DNA of 64,000 nt from Rhodospirillales bacterium (GTDB lineage Bacteria; Pseudomonadota; Alphaproteobacteria; Micavibrionales; Micavibrionaceae), in contig JACKIQ010000002.1 in NCBI GenBank assembly GCA_020638365.1, positions 62,001 to 126,000 on the forward strand, read 5' to 3'. A program made the position numbers and the translations under genes. Positions 17,875-24,436 of the stretch are shown here, piece by piece. The first letter of the stretch is position 1; the number at the start of each line of letters is the position of its first letter. The notes beneath the pieces were generated by a model. That model was not told where the DNA came from. It saw only the letters and a list, made by a program, of their open reading frames with translations, and made no database searches.

Positions 17875-17897
17875 CTCCCTTGGAGTCGGCTTTTTTT
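17870..17897 (+). terminator. Rho-independent terminator or attenuator before rsfS
   Basis: GCTGACTCC (17870-17878) pairs with GGAGTCGGC (17882-17890) around a CTT loop: nine pairs including one G-T, followed by seven T (17891-17897). It lies 145 bp after nadD and about 50 bp before the probable rsfS start, so it either ends the nadD transcript or attenuates a transcript running into rsfS. Confidence 0.85.
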
Positions 17898-17946
17898 ATT
17901 GTTGGACAATACAAGCATAGGGTCAATCAGGAAAGGAGCATTAACC

Positions 17947-18333
17947 ATTCAAAAAAAAGAAAAGATCGGGGTGCAAGACCCGGATACAGCTAAAACCCTC
18001 ATCGAAAAATCCCTTGATGCGGATAAGGCTATAGACATAACAACGATCTCACTCAAAGAGACGTCCGCTCTGGCGGATTACATTATTGTAGCCTCGGGGT
18101 CATCTTCTCGACATGTAGCTGCTTTAGCCGAAAAGCTGCGTAAAAAATTGGAAAAAGTAGGTTTAAAAAATATCCGTATTGAGGGATTACCTCAAGCGGA
18201 CTGGGTAGTATTAGATGCGGGCGATGTTATCGTGCATATATTCCGCCCCGAAGTGCGCGCATTCTATAATATCGAAAAAATGTGGATGGCTTTCCCGTCC
18301 GTGGATGGCGCAAGCCAGCACGCGCAAGTATAA
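17947..18333 (+). CDS. rsfS: Ribosomal silencing factor RsfS
   Basis: RsfS binds uL14 and blocks subunit joining when nutrients are low. The family core is clear: KSLDADKAIDITTISLKETSALADYIIVASGSSSRHVAALAEKL and the end VIVHIFRPEVRAFYNIEKMW. The start is unusual: no ATG is available. The ribosome binding site GGAG (17935-17938) is 8 bp before ATT at 17947, which is followed by an A-rich stretch; ATT gives 128 residues. GTG at 17971 (120 residues) is the alternative but has only a weak GGGG nearby; TTG at 17899 sits in the terminator T-tract and has no ribosome binding site. Confidence 0.88.
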   Translation: MQKKEKIGVQDPDTAKTLIEKSLDADKAIDITTISLKETSALADYIIVASGSSSRHVAALAEKLRKKLEKVGLKNIRIEGLPQADWVVLDAGDVIVHIFRPEVRAFYNIEKMWMAFPSVDGASQHAQV

Positions 18334-18363
18334 AGCGCTCCCATACTCTAGAAATATCTGCCG

Positions 18364-18822
18364 ATGTTCAAAATAGAAATTATAGCTGTCGCGCGCCTGA
18401 AAAAAGGAGCGCTCGCCGAACTGTCTCATGAATATGAAAAAAGAATCGTCTGGCCCCTCACAATTCTTGAGATAGAAACACGTAACACCACCCCCTCCAA
18501 AGCTCAAAAGGAGGAAGAACAAAAAATTCTCAAACTGGTAAAGCCCGCATCCATGGTCATCGCTCTTGATGAGAGGGGAAAAACGTTAACGTCTCAAAAC
18601 TTTTCATCTCTTATCGGTCGATATAGGGATGAAACTGGAGGAACGATCCAGTTCATACTCGGAGGTTCGGACGGCCTGACAGACCAAGTTCGTAGCCGTT
18701 CGGACCTTATGCTCAGTTTTGGAAAACAAACTTGGCCGCATCTGCTTGCGCGAATCATGCTTTTGGAGCAAATATACAGGGCGCAGCAGATTCTCGCCGG
18801 ACACCCCTATCATAGGCATTGA
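18364..18822 (+). CDS. rlmH: 23S rRNA pseudouridine-1915 N3-methyltransferase RlmH
   Basis: 152 residues, the standard length. SPOUT (trefoil-knot) methyltransferase that modifies helix 69 of 23S rRNA. Visible motifs: MVIALDERGKTLTSQNFS, the knot FILGGSDGLTDQV, and the C-terminal PHLLARIMLLEQIYRAQQILAGHPYHR. It follows rsfS by 30 bp, the usual gene pair. Confidence 0.97.
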   Translation: MFKIEIIAVARLKKGALAELSHEYEKRIVWPLTILEIETRNTTPSKAQKEEEQKILKLVKPASMVIALDERGKTLTSQNFSSLIGRYRDETGGTIQFILGGSDGLTDQVRSRSDLMLSFGKQTWPHLLARIMLLEQIYRAQQILAGHPYHRH

Positions 18823-18871
18823 AACCAGCCGAATCTGTAAATGAGTTATACTCAAATATCGGCTGTACAAT

Positions 18872-20134
18872 ATGAAAAATAACGGTCCCAAAAACCTGCT
18901 CAAGACAGTTACGTTAATCGGCACCTTGATAATCGTAACGGGTTCTCATGTGCATGCAGCCCCGCCTCCTGAAAAAAAAGCTCAAACTCTTGACGTGTAC
19001 AAAGAAAAGATCGTTGCGGAAAAAAAATCCAAAACCGAATTGGAAAAAAAGGCCGAAACCCAGAATCTTGAGATTCAGGAAATCAAGGACAGGCTGGTCC
19101 AGACAGCCGCCCAGCTCCGCGAAAAAGAAGAGGCCGTCCGAAATACCGAACTTGAAATACAAAATCTGGATGCCCGCCAGCAGCTTATAAAAACCGGCCT
19201 GAAACAGGATAGAACCTCGCTCTCAAAACTTATTCTCGCTCTTGAAAGGTTGCGCCGCGTTCCCCCGGAAGCCATGATCGCCCGGCCTGACACGCCCTAT
19301 AAAGTAGCGCAAAGTGCAATGCTCATGGCCGAAATCGCCGGTCAGATCCAAAAAGAGGCGTTGGCCCTTAAAAATAAACTTGACGAGTTGGAAACGATAA
19401 GCCGGGATATGAAAACCCGAAAAGAGTTGCTGGTCATAGAATTGGAGCAACTGCAAGCGCACCATAAAGAAATCCAGACACTTGTAGCGCAGCGGGAAAG
19501 ACATTATCGAAAAACACATCAAGATATAACGGCGAAGGAAGCAGAGATTCAGCACCTGTCCTTGCAATCAAGAAACCTCGAAGACCTGATAAAGCGTCTT
19601 GAAAAAGAAAGGCTGAAAAAGGAAAAGGAAGAACAGGAAAAGGAGCTAAAAAAGCGTAAGGATGAACAAAAGCTTGCAAACATGCCTACGCCCCGTGTTA
19701 AACCTCAGCCGCCTCAACACCAGCCTGCTCGTGCTTTTTCTGGAAAACTAAGCCCGGGGCAATTGCCTATTTCAGGCATAATACGAATTCGCTATCAGGA
19801 AAAAGACGACCTCGGGGCACCAAGCAACGGGCTGACGATTGAAGGACGTTCAGGGGCAATGGTTCTGACTCCGATTGATGGAAAAATACAATTTGCTGGG
19901 GCTTTTAAACGCTACGGGAATCTGATTATTATTGAGCATGCCAAAGGCTATCATAGTCTTGTTGCAGGCATAGGTAAGATAGACGCGTTTGTAGGACAAA
20001 CTGTTTCTGCGGGCGAGCCTCTTGGACTGTTGCCAACCATACCAGCAGGATCAGAAAGGCCCCGGCTTTATTATGAACTGAGAAGGAACGGGACTCCCGT
20101 AAACCCTTCTGTCTTGTTTACCGAACTCGGCTGA
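18872..20134 (+). CDS. envC: EnvC-like murein hydrolase activator (degenerate LytM)
   Basis: 420 residues: a signal peptide (to about residue 30), a long coiled coil (~35-270) rich in Glu/Lys/Gln, a Pro/Gln linker, then a C-terminal LytM/M23 domain (~310-418). The zinc ligands expected of an active M23 peptidase are missing: the usual LHFE(L/V)R reads LYYELRR and the first-ligand segment is altered. This is the hallmark of EnvC/NlpD-type activators that stimulate amidases during septum splitting. A periplasmic location is inferred. It lies in the conserved rsfS-rlmH-envC-ctpA row. Confidence 0.9.
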   Translation: MKNNGPKNLLKTVTLIGTLIIVTGSHVHAAPPPEKKAQTLDVYKEKIVAEKKSKTELEKKAETQNLEIQEIKDRLVQTAAQLREKEEAVRNTELEIQNLDARQQLIKTGLKQDRTSLSKLILALERLRRVPPEAMIARPDTPYKVAQSAMLMAEIAGQIQKEALALKNKLDELETISRDMKTRKELLVIELEQLQAHHKEIQTLVAQRERHYRKTHQDITAKEAEIQHLSLQSRNLEDLIKRLEKERLKKEKEEQEKELKKRKDEQKLANMPTPRVKPQPPQHQPARAFSGKLSPGQLPISGIIRIRYQEKDDLGAPSNGLTIEGRSGAMVLTPIDGKIQFAGAFKRYGNLIIIEHAKGYHSLVAGIGKIDAFVGQTVSAGEPLGLLPTIPAGSERPRLYYELRRNGTPVNPSVLFTELG

Positions 20135-20180
20135 CGAATTTTAATGAGTATAAAAAGAAACTGACTAAGGACACAGTACC

Positions 20181-21572
20181 GTGAATTTAAAAAAACTGCA
20201 CCGCACCCTTCTGAGCACTGCTCTTATTCTGGCTGGAGGTTTTCTTGCTTACAATGTAAATGCACAGGAAAAACCAAAGACCGAAGAAACAAAAAATGAA
20301 AACGAGAATAAGGGATACAGCGAGACTTACAGGTATCTCAACCTCTTCGGCGATGTGTTCGAACGGGTCCGCACTCAGTACGTAGAGGAAGTCGAGGACA
20401 AGGAACTTATCGAATACGCAGTTAACGGTATGCTCTCAAGCTTGGATCCTCATTCGTCCTACCTCAACGAGGAACGCTATAATGAGATGAAAGTGGAAAC
20501 CCGCGGCCAGTTTGGAGGTCTTGGAATTGAAGTCACGATGGAAAACGGGCTGGTAAAGGTTGTTTCGCCGATTGACGACACCCCTGCGTTCCGTGCTGGC
20601 ATCCTGGCGGGAGACTACATCGTTAAAATAGATGGTGAAGCGGTTATGGGACTGACCTTGAGCGACGCCGTTAAGCTCATGAGAGGAAAAGTCGGAACCA
20701 CAATTGACCTGGAAATCCACCGCGAAAACATGGATGCCCCGATAAGTGTGACCCTCACGCGCGATGTTATTAATATAAAGAGCGTCCGTCACAGGGTAGA
20801 AGGAAACGCCGGTTATATCCGGATTACCCAGTTTAGTTCGAACACGGAAGAAGGGTTAAGAAGCGCAATTGATGATGTTAAGAAACAGCTGGGCGATAAG
20901 TTGATCGGTTTTGTCATAGATTTACGTAATAATCCAGGCGGCTTGCTGGATCAGGCGATAGCGGTTTCAGATGCTTTTCTGGATACTGGAGAAATCGTTT
21001 CGACACGGGGCCGTCACGAAGATGATACAAAACGTGACAACGCAACCCCGGGAGATATAGCAAATGGGCTGCCTTTAGTTGTCCTCATTAACAGCGGTTC
21101 GGCTTCGGCTTCGGAAATTGTCTCCGGCGCACTTCAGGACCACAAGCGCGCAATCCTGCTGGGCACAAAGTCTTTCGGCAAAGGGTCGGTGCAAACTGTC
21201 ATTCCCCTGCCCGGCTACGGGGCCATGCGCCTGACGACGGCACGTTACTACACGCCTTCGGGCCGATCCATTCAAGCTACAGGAATTGAGCCGGATATTT
21301 TTGTTGAACAGGCTCATGTAGAAGCGTTCAAATCGTCATACAACCGTATCCGGGAAGAAGACCTGCATGGCGCATTGGATAAAAATAACGCCAAAAATAA
21401 CGATAAAAACAACGAAAAGACTGATGAAAAGCCGGTAAAAGGACCAGCGAACGACAACCAAGAACCGGAAGAAATGCAGGACTATCAACTGATGCGGGCT
21501 TTCGACCTGCTCAGCGGCTTGTCCTTGTACAAAAAACCGGTGGACGCCAAGACGGGTGAAACTGCGCCTTGA
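20181..21572 (+). CDS. ctpA: Carboxy-terminal processing protease (S41)
   Basis: 463 residues, GTG start with AAGGA upstream. Signal peptide (residues 1-29), a helical N-terminal region, a PDZ domain (~100-190, FGGLGIEVTMENGLVKVVSP), then the S41 catalytic core: catalytic Ser in SGSASASE (~309) and general-base Lys in SFGKGSVQ (~334), with the VIDLRNNPGGLL strand. The C-terminal tail contains an Asn/Lys/Asp-rich run (~380-410). The enzyme is a periplasmic processing protease; the neighbouring EnvC-like gene fits a role in cell-wall hydrolase control. Confidence 0.95.
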   Translation: MNLKKLHRTLLSTALILAGGFLAYNVNAQEKPKTEETKNENENKGYSETYRYLNLFGDVFERVRTQYVEEVEDKELIEYAVNGMLSSLDPHSSYLNEERYNEMKVETRGQFGGLGIEVTMENGLVKVVSPIDDTPAFRAGILAGDYIVKIDGEAVMGLTLSDAVKLMRGKVGTTIDLEIHRENMDAPISVTLTRDVINIKSVRHRVEGNAGYIRITQFSSNTEEGLRSAIDDVKKQLGDKLIGFVIDLRNNPGGLLDQAIAVSDAFLDTGEIVSTRGRHEDDTKRDNATPGDIANGLPLVVLINSGSASASEIVSGALQDHKRAILLGTKSFGKGSVQTVIPLPGYGAMRLTTARYYTPSGRSIQATGIEPDIFVEQAHVEAFKSSYNRIREEDLHGALDKNNAKNNDKNNEKTDEKPVKGPANDNQEPEEMQDYQLMRAFDLLSGLSLYKKPVDAKTGETAP

Positions 21573-21592
21573 CCCGATAAAGGAAAGCAACA

Positions 21593-22792
21593 GTGAACAT
21601 TCCGCAAATCAGGATGCCCGGAGAAATTGATCTTCGTTCTTTGGGGATCGGCTTGGGAATTGTTGTTTTTCTTTATATGAGTGTTCTTCTTTACGCATTT
21701 TTTTTCGCCTCATCGACTTATGACAGGCTGGAATCAACTCTGGCAAACCATAGAATTTTTCTGATCGCCGCTGAGGAAACAGCTATTGCTGATATGGTGC
21801 ATACACACGGAAGCGGTGATACGAATAATACGCTTTCGGATTCGCAGGAAGGAGCGCTGGTAAGATCGCCCCTGTCTGGTCTGACGGAAGACACCGACTA
21901 CGGTAAGCTTCCTGTTATTCGCGGCCATGACTCCATGACGAGCTTCAAAGCCTACAAAAGACCCTTGGTCTCGCGAGCGGGTAATCAACCCTCTGTAGCC
22001 ATTCTTGTTGCGGATTTTGGCCTATCCCCGAAGACGGCAAAAATTGCGCTGGAAACTCTTCCCCCGGAAGTATCCTTTCTTCTCTCGCCTTATGCGCAAT
22101 CGCCCGCAACCTGGCGGGAACTGGCAAGGCGCAAAGGCCATGAATCTTGGCTGAATGTCCCTGTTGAAAATAAGGATATCACTCATGCCGACCCCGGCCC
22201 CGCGGCACTGCTGACCCGTGAAACCTCGGACAAGACCGTCGCGAAGCTTAATTGGATCATGGCCCGAACCACAGGGTACGTCGGTCTTGCCGCGTTTAAC
22301 GATGAGTCGTATTTAATGGGACAAAAAACTCTTGGGTCAACGTTTAAATCTGGCTTGGAGCGAGGTCTTGCTTATCTGGAACTCAACCCTGCTTCTAAGC
22401 CATATTTGGAAGCCGTGGCCCTGAATTCAGGAATACCCTACCTCCAGGCGGACAGTTGGGTATATACGAATCAGGGCAAGAATTCCCTTGAAGACATAGA
22501 AAAAATCGCGCGCCAGAAAGGTATTGCCCTTGGCGTTGTCCCGCCATGGCCGAATACGATAAAAATGCTCGAAAAATGGACCGGAACCTTGGAAGAAAAA
22601 GGAATAGCCCTTGTGCCGGTTTCGGCCATCCCGGACGTTCTGGGAAATAATACTTTGAAGCCCGGCGACCGCACTGTTTCATCACAGCATGAGATGCTGG
22701 AGACGCACAACCTTGAAGAGCGGGACCATATAGAACCGGAAAAAGAAGACACGCCGCCACCGCAATACCGCCCGGAAGTAATTGAACACTAA
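21593..22792 (+). CDS. Divergent polysaccharide deacetylase family protein
   Basis: 399 residues, GTG start. One N-terminal membrane anchor (LGIGLGIVVFLYMSVLLYAFFF, ~18-39), a variable linker, then a domain of the YibQ/DUF610 type: SVAILVADFGLSPKTAKIALETLPPEVSFLLSPYAQ ... HESWLNVPVENKD ... LNWIMARTTGYVGLAAFNDESYL ... The family is a NodB-like barrel relative often encoded beside envC/ctpA. Whether it deacetylates a substrate here is unknown. It ends just before rppH. Confidence 0.87.
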   Translation: MNIPQIRMPGEIDLRSLGIGLGIVVFLYMSVLLYAFFFASSTYDRLESTLANHRIFLIAAEETAIADMVHTHGSGDTNNTLSDSQEGALVRSPLSGLTEDTDYGKLPVIRGHDSMTSFKAYKRPLVSRAGNQPSVAILVADFGLSPKTAKIALETLPPEVSFLLSPYAQSPATWRELARRKGHESWLNVPVENKDITHADPGPAALLTRETSDKTVAKLNWIMARTTGYVGLAAFNDESYLMGQKTLGSTFKSGLERGLAYLELNPASKPYLEAVALNSGIPYLQADSWVYTNQGKNSLEDIEKIARQKGIALGVVPPWPNTIKMLEKWTGTLEEKGIALVPVSAIPDVLGNNTLKPGDRTVSSQHEMLETHNLEERDHIEPEKEDTPPPQYRPEVIEH

Positions 22793-22805
22793 CTATATTA
22801 ATCTC

Positions 22806-23300
22806 ATGAATGGCCATTCCGACAAAATTCTCTACCGCCCTTGTGTCGGCATACTCCTTCTAAACAAGGAAAATCTCGTCTTTGTCGGCGAACGCATAGA
22901 CACGCCCGGCGCATGGCAGATGCCGCAAGGTGGGATCGATCACCACGAAGATGTCCGCACCGCCGCAATACGAGAGTTAAAAGAAGAAATAGGCACGGAT
23001 AATGTGGAGATTATCAGGATAGCTCAAAAAAAACTGCGCTACGATCTTCCTGAAACAATGCGGGCTAAATTATGGAACGGAGCATACAGAGGACAGGAGC
23101 AAACATGGGTGGCCGCACGCTACATTGGCGAAGATAGAGACATATGCCTTACGGCACACGCTCCTCCGGAGTTTTCAGACTGGAAATGGGTATCTTTGCC
23201 TGAAACACTACCTCTGATTGTCCCTTTTAAAAGGGAAATATACACGCAAGTCATAGAAATGTTCAAAGACTTGGCACACCTCTCCCCTCCCCGAATCTGA
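22806..23300 (+). CDS. rppH: RNA pyrophosphohydrolase RppH
   Basis: 164 residues from ATG 22806 (the open frame begins earlier at a TTG inside the preceding gene). RppH removes pyrophosphate from 5'-triphosphorylated mRNA and starts decay. The Nudix box is complete: GGIDHHEDVRTAAIRELKEEIGT, preceded by YRPCVGILLLNKENLVFVGERIDTPGAWQMPQGG, the classic RppH N terminus, and followed by W-x-G-x-x-x-x-x-Q-x-W-x-A-x-R-Y (WNGAYRGQEQTWVAARY). It is the last gene of the envC-ctpA-deacetylase-rppH row. Confidence 0.95.
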   Translation: MNGHSDKILYRPCVGILLLNKENLVFVGERIDTPGAWQMPQGGIDHHEDVRTAAIRELKEEIGTDNVEIIRIAQKKLRYDLPETMRAKLWNGAYRGQEQTWVAARYIGEDRDICLTAHAPPEFSDWKWVSLPETLPLIVPFKREIYTQVIEMFKDLAHLSPPRI

Positions 23301-23341
23301 ACCAGCAAGAATCGTGGCCTTTTCGGCGAAAAAGAGACGTA

Positions 23342-23370
23342 TTGACTTTTTTAATGATTTTCTCCATATT
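23342..23370 (+). promoter_or_regulatory. Candidate sigma-70 promoter
   Basis: TTGACT (23342-23347), 17 bp, CATATT (23365-23370), in the AT-rich gap after rppH and 51 bp before the next start codon. It matches the consensus at 5/6 and 4/6 positions. Confidence 0.5.
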
Positions 23371-23421
23371 GAAATATTATAAAAAAAACTTAATAGTATT
23401 TATAGTTCAGGGGTATGGTTT

Positions 23422-23652
23422 ATGGCACTTCCAGTATTCTTATCAACGCTTTTTGCTGGCGCGACCAACGCGGGAACTCAGATAGCGTCTTTTATGGGAA
23501 CCGCTGCATCCAGAGCAACGCAAATCACGTGTACGGCTGGCAGAGCGGTAGCCTTTACAAATCTGATGACTGAAGACATAAAGCGGCGTTTCAGTACAGT
23601 CTCCGGCTCTGGAAAATCAAAAAAGGACGATGGCCCGACTCGGGATCTTTAA
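23422..23652 (+). CDS. Small hypothetical protein
   Basis: 76 residues, Ala/Thr-rich, beginning MALPVFLSTLFAGATNAG. The first ~45 residues are weakly hydrophobic without a clear cleavage site; the tail is basic and hydrophilic (SGSGKSKKDDG). ATG is preceded by a G-rich stretch (AGGGGTATGG) and, further up, by a plausible promoter. No family recognised. Support is the promoter, the ribosome binding site and the absence of any competing frame. Confidence 0.5.
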   Translation: MALPVFLSTLFAGATNAGTQIASFMGTAASRATQITCTAGRAVAFTNLMTEDIKRRFSTVSGSGKSKKDDGPTRDL

Positions 23653-23684
23653 ATGGATCGAACCGGCCATTGGAAAATTCACTT

Positions 23685-24017
23685 TTAACCCGGACCGTCG
23701 TAGGCGTCAGCAAACACGGCGGGAACTGAAGCTTGACCATCAGCGCCTTCCGCTCCAGCTTCTATTTTACGCTCTTCTGTAACGCAGATACGCTGAAAGC
23801 GAGGATGAATAATCTCGCAAGTCTTGCTGGCCGCCGCATTTCGGATAACCTCCAACTGGGTATCCGTCATACGTTCACGCAACCCGGCATCGACCTTTTC
23901 ATTTCCCTTATCATGAAGATACCCGAGAAATCCGGTGGCAACCATCATAAGACTTAACCCCACGGCTCCCGAGGTAATTCTTTGCCCCAAGCTTCTTTCC
24001 CCGTCATGATCGGACAT
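23685..24017 (-). CDS. Small single-pass membrane protein, hypothetical
   Basis: 110 residues: MSDHDGERSLGQRITSGAVGLSLMMVATGFLGYLHDKG gives one membrane helix (~residues 15-33) with a short cytoplasmic N terminus, followed by a soluble segment with two cysteines (KTCEIIH, RICVTEE) that could form a disulfide. GGGAG lies about 7 bp before the ATG. Function unknown. It ends 32 bp from the convergent gene at 23422-23652. Confidence 0.6.
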   Translation of the reverse strand: MSDHDGERSLGQRITSGAVGLSLMMVATGFLGYLHDKGNEKVDAGLRERMTDTQLEVIRNAAASKTCEIIHPRFQRICVTEERKIEAGAEGADGQASVPAVFADAYDGPG

Positions 24018-24091
24018 ATCAAAACTCCCGTACTCTAAAACAGGATAACTAATAACAAAAATTAGAGGAAAAGTAAAAAATCAAGAAATGC

Positions 24092-24162
24092 CTGGGGTAC
24101 CTGGATTCGAACCAGGGATCGCGGTACCAAAAACCGCTGCCTTACCGCTTGGCCATACCCCA
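24092..24162 (-). tRNA. trnQ: tRNA-Gln (anticodon UUG)
   Basis: A complete cloverleaf can be drawn on the minus strand: acceptor TGGGGTA/TACCCCA, D-arm GCCAAGCGGTAAGGC, anticodon stem GCGGT/ACCGC with loop TTTTGGT giving anticodon TTG, T-arm CCTGG-TTCGAAT-CCAGG, discriminator G. The 3' CCA is not encoded. Acceptor weak first pair U-A and discriminator G are typical for tRNA-Gln. Confidence 0.95.
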
Positions 24163-24189
24163 ATGACAGGCATTTTTCAAGATGGGAAC

Positions 24190-24217
24190 CATATACTAAA
24201 AAAACCTTGGTACGCAA
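24190..24217 (-). promoter_or_regulatory. Candidate promoter of tRNA-Gln
   Basis: On the minus strand TTGCGT (24217-24212), 16 bp, TATATG (24195-24190), with the tRNA 5' end 27 bp downstream. Position and boxes fit a tRNA promoter. Confidence 0.45.
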
Positions 24218-24288
24218 GCCCTCTTTAACCTTTGTAACATCCGGACGAAAAAAATGAATACATTTTGAAAAATGGCGAAAACCCTTAC

Positions 24289-24377
24289 TTATCCGCAGAT
24301 TTCCACAAGCCGTAAAAGGGTTTTTCTTTCTTTGATTTTCCAATATCTATATATTTTTCTCGGGATTCCGCAGAATC
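24289..24377 (+). promoter_or_regulatory. DnaA-box-like and paired GANTC sites upstream of the podJ-like gene
   Basis: TTATCCGCA at 24289-24297 differs from the DnaA box TTATCCACA at one base, and ATTTCCACA at 24299-24307 matches it at 7 of 9. GATTC (24364) and GAATC (24373) are CcrM sites nine bases apart, 60-75 bp before the start codon. In Caulobacter, podJ is known to respond to DnaA, GcrA and GANTC methylation. Regulation here is inference. Confidence 0.45.
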
Positions 24378-24436
24378 GTCTCTGCGGCCCAACGGCTATA
24401 TTCAGCCACACTGCTTACGGGAGGGGTCACCGCACG

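Noticed and set aside
24272..24436. N-terminal extension of the PodJ-like frame
   Set aside because: A well-placed GAGGGG precedes ATG 24437; the upstream part contains promoter-like and DnaA-box-like DNA and has no protein-like features.
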